Part shown: piece by piece, positions 52,504 through 61,113 of the stretch | Layout: each line of letters opens with the position of its first letter | Numbering within the stretch: the stretch's first letter is position 1 | Assembly (NCBI RefSeq): GCF_010233585.1 | Contig: NZ_CP045997.1 | Location: forward strand, 3,683,779 to 3,747,778 | Source: Spirosoma endbachense | Lineage (GTDB): Bacteria > Bacteroidota > Bacteroidia > Cytophagales > Spirosomataceae | Length of the DNA: 64,000 nt | Reading direction: 5' to 3' | Made by a program: the position numbers and the translations under genes | The notes under the pieces: model-generated | Told to the model about the DNA's origin: nothing | Database searches by the model: none | Seen by the model: only the letters and a program-made list of their open reading frames with translations

Positions 52504-53748
52504 TTAGGGTTTACGAATTGCCAGCGTCACGGCATTACCGCCTACGTGCAGCGAATGAACAAAGGCCGTTGCGCCAGCGCCAAAAACCCGGTCGGTTGTG
52601 CGTTTTGGAGCCACGGTAGGCAATCCAACCTGCGCCGGTTCGTAACCTGTTCCAATAACCACATTGTCGCGCAGACACAAGGCCCCGGCCAGCAATGACA
52701 TAATCGGCGAAGCACTGAAGGTTTCGCCCGTTTGCCCTTTGATGTTGGCATAAGCGGGCAAGCTGCTATCGGCCCACAGATCCTGAATAGCGGGCGTTTC
52801 GTAGTCGCGAATATGCCAGGGCAGTCCTCCCCCACCCACGAACAAATCGACGCCCGATGGGTCAATCTGGCTGTTTTGGCAGAATTCGGTCAGGTGATCG
52901 AGCAGATCGTCGGCACTGCGTTCGTAGATAAAATCCCGGTAGGACGTATCGCCCGACACCTGGTAATTAACGATTTCAGCCAGTACAGCAGCCTGCCGAC
53001 GCAGGGCGTGTTCGGCTGATTCGAGCACCGCAAACGCAGCCCCTTCGCCGTAGACAATGATGCCCTGTTCATCGCGGAGACTCTCGGCAAACGTCCGGCG
53101 CTGGCCCGACGAGTCGGTTACTGAAGGCAGGTAGCCCCGATACAGATTCGCCAGCAGCGTAGTCTCCCTGATTTCGTCGAAACCACCGCAGATAACCACA
53201 TCGGCTTTTCCATCCCGAATGAGATCATACCCATAGCAAACGCTGTTCTCACCGAGCAGGATCGAGCTGGGCCCTTTGAGTTTAAAAGCACGGGCTACGT
53301 CGCCGAGGGCACAATTGGTCGTTGTTTTGGTGAATACGAAAGGGCTTACCTTAGACGGGCCGTCGGTATAGAGTTTATACAAAAAGGCTTCGGCCGCGGC
53401 ATTGGCGCTGAGCGTTGTATCCAGGATCAAACCTAGTTGCTCGGGTACGAGTCCGGTCAGATCCAGCCCGGCATTGTCGATGGCCAGTCGACAGCCGACC
53501 ATGGCCAGTTGCGAATAGCGAAGCGGAAATGGCGGGCGTAAATTACCGACATGATCGGTCAGTGAAAAATCGGCGCAGGGTGCGTAGAAAATGGCTTCAT
53601 TAGTGGCCAGATCGGGAACATTCCAGGTATCTTTCACCGTGACAGCCGACTCATTCCGGCGCAGAGCGTCCCAGAATGGCTCCAGACCTACACCCAGACC
53701 GGACAGGACTCCACCCCCGGTCAGCACTACAGATGGTTTGGTTTTCAT
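52504..53748 (-). CDS. Chain-length-factor-like (degenerate) ketosynthase
   Basis: A 414-aa ketosynthase homologue in which all three catalytic residues are missing. The nucleophile loop reads SSILLGENSVC (161-171) with about five residues deleted relative to the active partner. The HGTxTG motif is replaced by GGGGLPWHIRDY, and the second His site is KGQTGETFSAS. Fold marks such as GGFDE, GEGAAFAVLES and GATAFVHSL persist. This is the pattern of chain length factors that pair with an active ketosynthase in type II PKS/aryl polyene systems. Its partner is at 54281-55498; the dehydratase gene lies between. Confidence 0.83.
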   Translation of the reverse strand: MKTKPSVVLTGGGVLSGLGVGLEPFWDALRRNESAVTVKDTWNVPDLATNEAIFYAPCADFSLTDHVGNLRPPFPLRYSQLAMVGCRLAIDNAGLDLTGLVPEQLGLILDTTLSANAAAEAFLYKLYTDGPSKVSPFVFTKTTTNCALGDVARAFKLKGPSSILLGENSVCYGYDLIRDGKADVVICGGFDEIRETTLLANLYRGYLPSVTDSSGQRRTFAESLRDEQGIIVYGEGAAFAVLESAEHALRRQAAVLAEIVNYQVSGDTSYRDFIYERSADDLLDHLTEFCQNSQIDPSGVDLFVGGGGLPWHIRDYETPAIQDLWADSSLPAYANIKGQTGETFSASPIMSLLAGALCLRDNVVIGTGYEPAQVGLPTVAPKRTTDRVFGAGATAFVHSLHVGGNAVTLAIRKP

Positions 53749-53762
53749 GATCAGGGTTGGAG

Positions 53763-54254
53763 TTAAGAGTTGATGAGTACCGTAACGATTCCCTTGGCGG
53801 CCAGGCCACGGCCATCGATGTCGACGCGCGCTTTAAAGACCGAGAAATTGAGCATTTTATGATCGAATACGGACTGGATACGTACTGTATCATTGGGCAA
53901 CACGGGCTTGTTGAACGTCATGTTGTCAATTTTTATGGCTCGTCCGGAGCGGGGCCGATAGTCTTTTTGTATCGAACTCAAATCCACGGCGTTGAGCGCT
54001 TCGAGCCGCCCGAAAATCCCGCACGCCTGAAACATCATTTCGACCAGCACCACCCCAGGCAGAATAGGCTCTCCCGGAAAATGACCCTGAAAAAACATCG
54101 TATCGGGTTTTACGAACGTTTCGGCCAGCACCGACACACCGGGTGAGTAATCGATCAACCGATCGATGAGCAGCATGGGTGGCCGGTGTGGCAGCAGATC
54201 CTGCGGACGAATCTGATCGACCTGTATCTGATTAAATAGCGTTACTGAAGTCAT
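53763..54254 (-). CDS. FabZ-like 3-hydroxyacyl-ACP dehydratase
   Basis: A 163-aa hot-dog-fold enzyme with LLPHRPPMLLIDRLIDY and the active-site segment GHFPGEPILPGVVLVEMMFQA, holding the catalytic His and Glu. It dehydrates beta-hydroxyacyl-ACP during chain growth. It sits between the CLF-like and ketosynthase genes, so it belongs to the dedicated type II system and not the primary FAS. Confidence 0.92.
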   Translation of the reverse strand: MTSVTLFNQIQVDQIRPQDLLPHRPPMLLIDRLIDYSPGVSVLAETFVKPDTMFFQGHFPGEPILPGVVLVEMMFQACGIFGRLEALNAVDLSSIQKDYRPRSGRAIKIDNMTFNKPVLPNDTVRIQSVFDHKMLNFSVFKARVDIDGRGLAAKGIVTVLINS

Positions 54255-54280
54255 AAGGAAAAGGGTCTTGGCGTACGTAA

Positions 54281-55498
54281 TCAGTTATCGAAGCGTCGGA
54301 GTGCGATGGAGGCCATACAGCCGCCAAAGCCAAAGGAATTGGAAAGAGCAGCTCGAATTGGCTGATCGATAGCACGGTTCTGTACAAGCCGGATTGGCCC
54401 TTCATCGGCGACCATTGTGGTTTGTACGTTGCAGGAAGGGGGCACGAAACTATGGTAGATTCCCAGCGCCGTAGTGATGAATTCGATGCTCCCGGCCGCT
54501 CCCAGTGTATGACCGATCATCGACTTGGTCGAACTGATATAAACAGGCCGGTCATTCATCAATCGTCCGATACCGTTCAGTTCCATGCTGTCGTTGACGC
54601 CGGTTGCCGTACCATGCGCATTGATATAATCCAATTCGTCGGCGGTCATGTTGCCATGCTGAAGTGCCTGTTTCATGGTCAGGAACGCCGTGCTGCCATC
54701 GGGTGTTGGGGCCGTTGGATGGTGTGCTTCATTATTGGCCGAATACCCTTTTAGTTCGCAGTAGATACGGGCGCCCCGTTCCTGAGCATGAGTCAGGCTT
54801 TCGAGTACGACAAAGGCACTCGCATCGCCCAGGGTCAGGCCGTCCCGGTTTTTATCGAACGGCTGGCAAATGGACTTCGACAGCGATTGAAGCGAATTGA
54901 AACCCGCAAAACTCAGTTCGGTAAAAATGTCGATTCCACCCGCAACGGCTACATCTACCCGGCCTCCAGCCACAAAATCAAATCCCCGGCCAATTGAGTT
55001 TGTACCTGCCGCACAGGCCGTTGATATGGTCGATGATGGCCCTCGCCAGCCTAAGGCCCGCATGAAAGAGCCCGTTATGTTGGGGGTCGATGCCTTGAAG
55101 AGCAGTTCATAATCAGCAACCTCAATCCCTTCCTGGATTCGCTTTTTGGTAAAATCCATGAACGCATACGAACCGCCGATTGTGGTAGCTACAAACAGCC
55201 CCGCCCGGTGAGGATTAAGCTCCTGTGGCACCAGACTTGCGTCATTCAGCGCTTCGGCAATAACGCGATTGCCCAGGTAGGTTAGCACGGTTTCATCAGA
55301 TGCTTCAATATCGGCATACAGGTCCTGGTCGAGTACACAAGCCTGCTTGTTGGCATAGCATGCACTATCTGTCGGGAAGCGTTTCGGATCGATGGGTTTG
55401 AGCCCCAGTCGTCCGTTGTAGACACTATCCTTGAATTCATCTTTTGTCTGGCCAATAGAGCAGCATACGCCAATGCCAGTAACAACAACTCGTTCCAT
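54281..55498 (-). CDS. Beta-ketoacyl-ACP synthase (FabF-like, active)
   Basis: A 405-aa ketosynthase with an intact triad: Cys162 in STACAAGTN, His295 in AHGTATG and His330 in KSMIGHTLGAAG. It condenses malonyl-ACP with the acyl chain. Together with the CLF-like protein it should form a KS-CLF heterodimer. It starts 44 bases after the ketoreductase gene. No malonyl transferase is present, as expected for systems that borrow FabD. Confidence 0.93.
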   Translation of the reverse strand: MERVVVTGIGVCCSIGQTKDEFKDSVYNGRLGLKPIDPKRFPTDSACYANKQACVLDQDLYADIEASDETVLTYLGNRVIAEALNDASLVPQELNPHRAGLFVATTIGGSYAFMDFTKKRIQEGIEVADYELLFKASTPNITGSFMRALGWRGPSSTISTACAAGTNSIGRGFDFVAGGRVDVAVAGGIDIFTELSFAGFNSLQSLSKSICQPFDKNRDGLTLGDASAFVVLESLTHAQERGARIYCELKGYSANNEAHHPTAPTPDGSTAFLTMKQALQHGNMTADELDYINAHGTATGVNDSMELNGIGRLMNDRPVYISSTKSMIGHTLGAAGSIEFITTALGIYHSFVPPSCNVQTTMVADEGPIRLVQNRAIDQPIRAALSNSFGFGGCMASIALRRFDN

Positions 55499-55542
55499 AA
55501 AAGTAAGGGTTTAGGAAAATGAAGTGATCAGAACGATGTAGC

Positions 55543-56289
55543 TTAGGATACACCCAGTCCACCGTCGATGGTGAGTTCCTGACCGATAATATAGCTGGGC
55601 GCATCGCAGAGCATGTAGGTTACCAGATTAGCAACTTCATCGGCACCACCTTTGCGTTTCAACGGAGACCACACCAGGCGATTGGCCACGTATTCGTTGC
55701 TGATGTCGCGGGTCATGTCGGTATCGATAAGTCCCGGCGAAATACAGTTAACCGTAATGCCGAACCGCCCTACTTCTTTGGCTAACGACCGGGAAAATGT
55801 CACCACTGCGGCTTTCGAGGCCGAATAAGCGGACTGACCTGCATTGCCTTTCTGGCCCGACAGTGACGTGATGTTGATAATCCGGCCCGCTTTGCGGGCA
55901 ATCATCATGGGCAGCAGAACCCGGCAGGTATTTGTCACGCTGCCCACGTTCGTCCGAATCACATCCCACCAGTGTTCGTCGGTAGCAAACAGGAAGGGTT
56001 TTCCGTCGCCAACGATACCCGCATTGTTGACAATAGCGTCCAGATAGCTAACGTCCTGCCGTATACGTTTCGCTAAAGCCAGCACTTCGGGTAAGCTGCT
56101 CATGTCGCAGCGGTAGGCAAAGGCCCCACCCGTTCCGATCTGATTAATCTCTGTGATGAGTTCTCCAGCTTTCACGTCATTGCTGAGGTAAGTGAAGAGA
56201 ACAGTGCAACCACGCTCAGCGAGCGCAAGGCATATAGAGCGGCCAATCCCGCGCGAGCCGCCGGTGACCAGAATAATGGATTTTTTCAT
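55543..56289 (-). CDS. FabG-like 3-oxoacyl-ACP reductase
   Basis: A 248-aa short-chain dehydrogenase from the ATG at 56289. It has the cofactor motif TGGSRGIGRSI, NNAGIVGD, the catalytic Ser in NITSLSGQ and YSASKAA (Tyr/Lys), and the FabG-type end DGGLGVS. It reduces beta-ketoacyl-ACP with NADPH. The lack of a recognisable enoyl reductase in the immediate operon suggests the chain may stay unsaturated or be reduced by FabI. Confidence 0.92.
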   Translation of the reverse strand: MKKSIILVTGGSRGIGRSICLALAERGCTVLFTYLSNDVKAGELITEINQIGTGGAFAYRCDMSSLPEVLALAKRIRQDVSYLDAIVNNAGIVGDGKPFLFATDEHWWDVIRTNVGSVTNTCRVLLPMMIARKAGRIINITSLSGQKGNAGQSAYSASKAAVVTFSRSLAKEVGRFGITVNCISPGLIDTDMTRDISNEYVANRLVWSPLKRKGGADEVANLVTYMLCDAPSYIIGQELTIDGGLGVS

Positions 56290-56393
56290 GAAACAGAAAG
56301 GAAAAAGGATTTGGGGAAGATTAGTTTTTATCGGTTTACAGCCCGTTACGAACAAGCGTAACAAGTAGTCATGCATACACCCCCGTAGAGGTA

Positions 56394-57074
56394 TTATTTA
56401 GCCGCAAGCTGGAGAAGTTTCCGGCAGTTGGCGGCCTGGCGTTCGGCTGGTTTACGCCCCCAGTTTACCTCGATCGTGTTAGCACGGTCCTTCTGTTTTT
56501 CGGCCAGTTCAACCGCTTTTTCAAAAAATGCTAGGGCTTCTTTCTTGCTACCGCCAAATTTCTCAGGTGTGTTATAGGACTGCTGACCCATTAAATAATA
56601 AGCGCGGGGGTTTTCGGCATCCAGTTGAACGGCTTTTTCAAGATTGGCCTGTGCCTTCATGATTCCCTGCATGCCCCGCTGCATCATGTTCACTTTGATT
56701 CCAGCCAATACGATCATGGCTTTGACACAATACACTTCCGAATTATTGGGTGAAATACGGTCGGCCTCATCGAGCAATTGCGTAGCCTGTTGACAGAGCG
56801 GATCTATTTTTTCAATGCTTGGCTCACTGAAGGCAGCCGTAACCGTGCAGAGCGCACCGTAGTAATACGGCAACCACTTGTCTTTTTCGGCGTTGGCAAC
56901 GCGGGAGAAAGCATTGGCCGTTTGTAGGTTCCCATCAACGCTTTGGGTTGTATCCATCCGGGTTATCAGTCCAGTCATTGCGGTTTTGTACTGATCGGTC
57001 GTTTGAGCTACTGCCATTGAGCCGGTAAGTAGCGTAGCGGCCACAAGAGAGCCGATGTGTTGTTTGGTTTTCAT
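56394..57074 (-). CDS. Secreted TPR-like protein
   Basis: A 226-aa protein from the ATG at 57074, giving a signal peptide (cleavage near MAVAQ). The mature part is helical with TPR-like repeats (ANLEKAVQLDAENPRAYYLMGQQ, ALAFFEKAVELAEKQKD). A periplasmic protein-interaction role is expected. It lies between the XRE regulator and the ketoreductase genes on the same strand, so it is probably the second gene of the large unit. Confidence 0.82.
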   Translation of the reverse strand: MKTKQHIGSLVAATLLTGSMAVAQTTDQYKTAMTGLITRMDTTQSVDGNLQTANAFSRVANAEKDKWLPYYYGALCTVTAAFSEPSIEKIDPLCQQATQLLDEADRISPNNSEVYCVKAMIVLAGIKVNMMQRGMQGIMKAQANLEKAVQLDAENPRAYYLMGQQSYNTPEKFGGSKKEALAFFEKAVELAEKQKDRANTIEVNWGRKPAERQAANCRKLLQLAAK

Positions 57075-57126
57075 TGGAAATCGGTCGGTTATAAGTGAAA
57101 AATTGACAAGAGACGTTTCTGATAGC

Positions 57127-57378
57127 TTAAGAGCTGGCGTTGGTGGTTTTCTGAACCGCCATAATGAGCAGGTCCGACAGACTAAGTGCAATCAGATCGA
57201 GCATCGAAATCTGATATAGGCTGGCCAGTTGTTCCAGCACGGTTAGCGACAATTCAGTTTTACCATTTTCTTTTTTACTATAGGCTGCCTGGCTGATGCC
57301 CATCTGATAGGCAACGTACTCTTGTGGGTAGCCGTAGATTTCACGGAGTTTGCGGAGTTTGATGGCAATGGCGCTCAT
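57127..57378 (-). CDS. XRE-family transcriptional regulator (small)
   Basis: An 83-aa protein from the ATG at 57378, chosen for its compact HTH start. The helix-turn-helix spans LRKLREIYGYPQEYVAYQMGISQAAYSKKENGKTELSL, followed by a short hydrophobic helix. It is the first gene of the cluster in transcription order, 52 bases before the TPR gene, and has a promoter-like sequence upstream. It may control the biosynthetic unit. Confidence 0.87.
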   Translation of the reverse strand: MSAIAIKLRKLREIYGYPQEYVAYQMGISQAAYSKKENGKTELSLTVLEQLASLYQISMLDLIALSLSDLLIMAVQKTTNASS

Positions 57379-57415
57379 GGTGTATGATTTGTTTTGTTTT
57401 TTCGTTTGAACAATA

Positions 57416-57447
57416 CAAATGTGGGGCATCAGCGGGGGTCATTTCAA
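57416..57447 (-). promoter_or_regulatory. Promoter-like sequence upstream of the XRE gene
   Basis: On the minus strand TTG (57445-57447) and CACATTTG (57416-57423) are 21 bases apart, one mismatch from consensus. It could be the head promoter of the biosynthetic region. Apart from this and the plus-strand promoter at 57642, the gap 57379-57701 shows no gene. Confidence 0.45.
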
Positions 57448-57641
57448 CTTATTTCGACCGATGCCCACTATCTGTCGACCAATGAAAAAGCCAGCTTGTC
57501 GAATGTAATCCGGCAGTTGGGCGTCAAAACGAAATTTTTGCCGTTCGTACAGGTTTGACACCCTGTTGCAGGGCATTTTGCCGATCAGCTTATTGAGATA
57601 GTTATCGAAAAGAAGACCTGAAATGGCTCTGTTTTTAAGAC

Positions 57642-57676
57642 TTTGGGGTGATTATAAGGCAAAAAATATAGCTTTG
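57642..57676 (+). promoter_or_regulatory. Promoter of the XRE-DUF4870 gene
   Basis: TTTG at 57642-57645 and TAGCTTTG at 57669-57676, 23 bases apart, 26 bases before the ATG. The -7 box is a perfect TAnnTTTG. Confidence 0.55.
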
Positions 57677-57701
57677 TAATGGCTTTTTTTGCTAGCTCAT
57701 C

Positions 57702-58328
57702 ATGCAATCCTCCTCCTCCCTCGCGACTACATTAATCACCTATCGGAAACGCCGGGGCATTTCCCAGGAGGAGTTAGCTGACCTGGCCAGGCTTAGTTTA
57801 CGAACCGTACAACGACTGGAAAAAGGCGAAACACTACCACGCGGATTCACCTTGCAGGCCCTGGCTAAGGCACTTGACCTTCCGGTCGATGCCCTGACAA
57901 TGGTTGAGAATGAATCGCTGATCGACCAGCTCGAATCAGCGCCTTCCGATAGTAAGCCTGATGAAACACCAGCCTATGTTGCTTTGATGTATCTATCCGC
58001 TTTCACTTACCTGATTTTACCGGGGGTCAACATTCTGCTACCGTTGTTTATGCGATACCGTAAACGCCATAATCCTCAAATTCAGGAGGCTGGTAGTCGG
58101 CTGCTCAATTTTGAGCTGGGATGGACACTGGTAACCTATGGCGGGTATCTACTCCTATTAGCCGTTCAGATCGGGTTGATCCTGAATTTCCAGGTTGTTA
58201 TTGTCTGGACTCCCCTGGTCTTCCTCTTTCTACTAAATGCCATTCACGCTCCCCTACTCCTGATTGGTGCCTGGCGAGCCCGAAAAGGTCGATATGGCGG
58301 GTATCCAGTCGGGTTACGGCTGTTTTAA
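57702..58328 (+). CDS. XRE HTH - DUF4870 membrane protein
   Basis: A 208-aa fusion: an N-terminal helix-turn-helix (RKRRGISQEELADLARLSLRTVQRLEKGET, ~13-45) and a C-terminal DUF4870 membrane domain with three to four hydrophobic helices (~90-200). The layout is common in Bacteroidota and implies a membrane-bound regulator. It is divergent from the biosynthetic region. Confidence 0.88.
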   Translation: MQSSSSLATTLITYRKRRGISQEELADLARLSLRTVQRLEKGETLPRGFTLQALAKALDLPVDALTMVENESLIDQLESAPSDSKPDETPAYVALMYLSAFTYLILPGVNILLPLFMRYRKRHNPQIQEAGSRLLNFELGWTLVTYGGYLLLLAVQIGLILNFQVVIVWTPLVFLFLLNAIHAPLLLIGAWRARKGRYGGYPVGLRLF

Positions 58329-58683
58329 ACTGCCCGACTATCACCTTATTGACGGTTAATTACCAAAGCATAAAAGCTGCCTTATTAGACCCGATTAAGC
58401 GCTGCGCTCTGAATAAAGCCTTCCAGCAAGCGCGTTGTCAGACAGTATTCAACGTTGGTTGTCAGCAATACACCGTTGGCTTTCCCGAATCTATTTCGCT
58501 TCATACCCGCCTGATGAGCAGAGAGGTGACCGAGCAAAGTAATTACGTATCAGACACTTAGCACGAATGTCATAACAATGTCGTCTTAATGTCGTGGGTT
58601 TGGCAGAAGGCTAGCGATGCGGAAGCGCTATGTTTGCTCACCCAAACAGTTATCAGGGGCTATACTCTTTTTTTTCTTCGTCT
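58329..58683. other. Intergenic gap, no convincing gene
   Basis: A frame runs across most of this 355-base gap from inside the preceding gene, but it starts in overlap and shows no known features. No hairpin or clear promoter is seen. Confidence 0.4.
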
Positions 58684-60075
58684 ATGAAATCTTGGTTGTT
58701 AGTCAATCTGTTTTTTCTCCTGACGCTGGTTGTCCATGCACAGGCTCCATCGTTCCGGTCTTATCAGAAACTTCAGGAATATCAGGGACTTTATGAGTAC
58801 ACCAATCGAACCACACTGAAACTGGCGGCCTCTCCTAAAGACTCGCTTTTATATGCCCTCATTGCCGATGGTCGCTACCCGCTCTATCCGGTTGGCCCCG
58901 ATCTGTTTCTGAATCAAAGCAAGGATACAGTGCGTTTTCAGCGCGATACACAAAAAAAAATAGTGTCTTATTCGGTTAAACAGCAGCGATTTCAGCGGCT
59001 CAACAGCACGCTGACTTTTCCACGGCAAATGTGGTATCCCCGATTAAGCCCCTTCACCTATCGCTACAACGTACCCACTCAGGCCAGTGATGGCTTACTG
59101 GTAGGGAGCCTCCAGCATTCGGGGCTGGATTCGACCTTACTGGCTACAATGGTCAACAAAATTGCGGATGGAACCTATCCAAATATCCATAGTATCTTAA
59201 TCATTAAGGACGGTCGGCTGGTGTTTGAAGAATACTTTTTTGACTACACGCAGGATAGCCTACACCAGCTAAGGTCGGCCACCAAAAGCTTCATTTCGGC
59301 ACTAACCGGCATTGCCATCGACAAAGGACTCATCAAAAGTGTACATGAGCCGGTGTTACCCTTTTTCCCTGAATATACCCTACAAAATCAGTCAGAACTG
59401 AAGCAGCAACTGACCATTGAACATTTACTGACCAATCAAAGTGGTTTGGATTGTGACATTACCAATGAGCAGTCGGCGGGCAATGAAGAGAAGATGGATT
59501 ACTCGCCTGACTGGGTCAAATTCACGCTGGATTTACCAATGATCGATAAGCCCGGCGGAAAAGGCATGTACTGTTCGGGCAATCCGATTACAGCAGGTCG
59601 GATTATTGAAAAACAGGCCCATATGTCATTACCCGATTTTGCCCGACAAACCCTGTTCGACCCATTGGGCATCACGCAGTTTAACTGGCACTTTCAGCCC
59701 GACTTGACCAGCGCTGAATCCTACTGTCAGCTTTATCTCCGGCCGCGGGATATGGCCAAGTTTGGCCTGTTATATTTGAATAAGGGGCAGTGGCAGGGAA
59801 AGCAAATCATTTCTCAGGATTGGGTCACGGCCTCTATGGCGAAGCACTCTGTGGTGCAGAATACCAATTATGGCTATCTGTGGTGGCTAAAGTATTTAAA
59901 TGCGGCCGGAACCCGCTACGATGGTGTAACGGCCCAGGGCAACGGTGGCCAGCGGATCTATATCTGGCCAGCCCAAAATATGGTCACGGTTATTACGGGG
60001 GGCAATTTTAACCAGCAGTCGCCCTCCGACGGATTGATGGCTACGTACATTTTAGCAGCGTTCAATAAAAAATAA
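58684..60075 (+). CDS. Class C beta-lactamase-like serine hydrolase
   Basis: A 463-aa protein from the ATG at 58684, giving a signal peptide (cleavage near VVHAQ). An N-terminal ~150-residue region precedes the serine hydrolase domain, with the SxxK motif in RSATKSFIS, a YCSGNP block in place of YxN, and a C-terminal GNGGQRIYIWP block. Members act as periplasmic esterases or peptidases; real beta-lactamase activity is unlikely. It stands alone. Confidence 0.9.
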   Translation: MKSWLLVNLFFLLTLVVHAQAPSFRSYQKLQEYQGLYEYTNRTTLKLAASPKDSLLYALIADGRYPLYPVGPDLFLNQSKDTVRFQRDTQKKIVSYSVKQQRFQRLNSTLTFPRQMWYPRLSPFTYRYNVPTQASDGLLVGSLQHSGLDSTLLATMVNKIADGTYPNIHSILIIKDGRLVFEEYFFDYTQDSLHQLRSATKSFISALTGIAIDKGLIKSVHEPVLPFFPEYTLQNQSELKQQLTIEHLLTNQSGLDCDITNEQSAGNEEKMDYSPDWVKFTLDLPMIDKPGGKGMYCSGNPITAGRIIEKQAHMSLPDFARQTLFDPLGITQFNWHFQPDLTSAESYCQLYLRPRDMAKFGLLYLNKGQWQGKQIISQDWVTASMAKHSVVQNTNYGYLWWLKYLNAAGTRYDGVTAQGNGGQRIYIWPAQNMVTVITGGNFNQQSPSDGLMATYILAAFNKK

Positions 60076-60254
60076 CCAGAGGTCGCTCAGGGCAACCGTT
60101 CCGAGGGGAATTACGAATCAATTGTGATTTGATCCGTTTTTTACATCCGGGCTAAATCAGGTAACCGGCTCATTCAGTTTGTCGATCAGGTGATCTTTCT
60201 GTAGTAAGTCGGGGTAAATTATAACCGTATCGCATCGTTTATAACCACCCATTA

Positions 60255-60285
60255 TTGTAGCGGGAAGAGGATCATTCTAGGTTTG
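60255..60285 (+). promoter_or_regulatory. Promoter of the DUF2306-type gene
   Basis: TTG at 60255-60257 and TAGGTTTG at 60278-60285, 20 bases apart, a full match to the Bacteroidota consensus; the ATG follows 39 bases later. Confidence 0.6.
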
Positions 60286-60324
60286 TCTATTCATTCAACC
60301 TAAAGCCTTAAAGCCCGCAAAGCC

Positions 60325-61017
60325 ATGTCTCTTGCCTTATTTATCAAGCTATTCATCATTGTACACGCTACGGCGGGTACAGTTGCCCTGCTAGCTGGTC
60401 CCGTGGCCATGCTTACAAAAAAGGGCGGACCAGTGCACCGTCGGGCAGGCCGCTATTACACCTACAGCATGGCGGGTGTTTTTGTAACGGCGGTCGTTGT
60501 CGCTTACCTGAAAGACCTGACCTTTCTGTTTATGGTTGCTTTTTTTAGTTTCTACCTGGTCCTTTCCGGCTATCGCGCCCTTCGCTGGAAACGTTTATCC
60601 ATAGATGGCCGGGTAGTTCGATTGGACTGGGCTATCCAGATCGGGGCAGGCATTACAGCGATTGTGCTGCTAAGCTGGGGTATCTGGCAGGTAATCAATT
60701 CGTATTATTTTGGCGCTGTTGGCATTGTGTTCGGCGGTATTGCCCTGATACGCGTGAAGCAGACAATCGATCGTTTTCGGACCCCTCCCGACGATAAAGC
60801 ATACTGGCTTTATTCGCATATTATTGGCATGTCGGCAGGCTATATTGCCACCCTAACGGCGTTTCTGGTTGTCAATGTGCATTTTTTACCGTCTATGGCC
60901 GTCTGGTTAACCCCTACCCTGGTTGGAGCCCCGCTGATTGTTCGGGTGGTTCGCCAACTCCGAACAAGAAATGAACAGAAAGTGAAAACGGCGGTTATGC
61001 AATCAGTAATTAGTTAG
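60325..61017 (+). CDS. DUF2306-like multipass membrane protein
   Basis: A 230-aa protein with about seven hydrophobic helices. The first pair contains HATAGTVALLAGPVAM and GGPVHRRAGRYYTYSM, the His-rich features seen in DUF2306 proteins. The function is unknown. It is followed by the DNA glycosylase gene after 96 bases on the same strand. Confidence 0.82.
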   Translation: MSLALFIKLFIIVHATAGTVALLAGPVAMLTKKGGPVHRRAGRYYTYSMAGVFVTAVVVAYLKDLTFLFMVAFFSFYLVLSGYRALRWKRLSIDGRVVRLDWAIQIGAGITAIVLLSWGIWQVINSYYFGAVGIVFGGIALIRVKQTIDRFRTPPDDKAYWLYSHIIGMSAGYIATLTAFLVVNVHFLPSMAVWLTPTLVGAPLIVRVVRQLRTRNEQKVKTAVMQSVIS

Positions 61018-61113
61018 TACCGCGTTATCAACGTTAGTATCCGGCTAGCGATTTTCTGGACATAAAACGATCAGGGATAACATAAAACCATTGACATAAC
61101 CGACGTAGCAGTA

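Noticed and set aside
36056..57378. Flexirubin or aryl polyene pigment cluster
   Set aside because: KS-CLF, AMP-ligase and acyltransferase fit, but there is no DarA/DarB-type enzyme or tyrosine ammonia-lyase, while precursor peptides and leader-binding enzymes are present. A pigment-like chain cannot be excluded.
58121..58561. 146-aa frame running out of the XRE-DUF4870 gene
   Set aside because: Starts within a real gene in another frame, without motifs; the part beyond the gene is not supported.
58684..60075. Antibiotic-resistance beta-lactamase
   Set aside because: The SxxK fold is the broad serine hydrolase/esterase family, with a long N-terminal region and a modified second motif; no resistance claim is justified.
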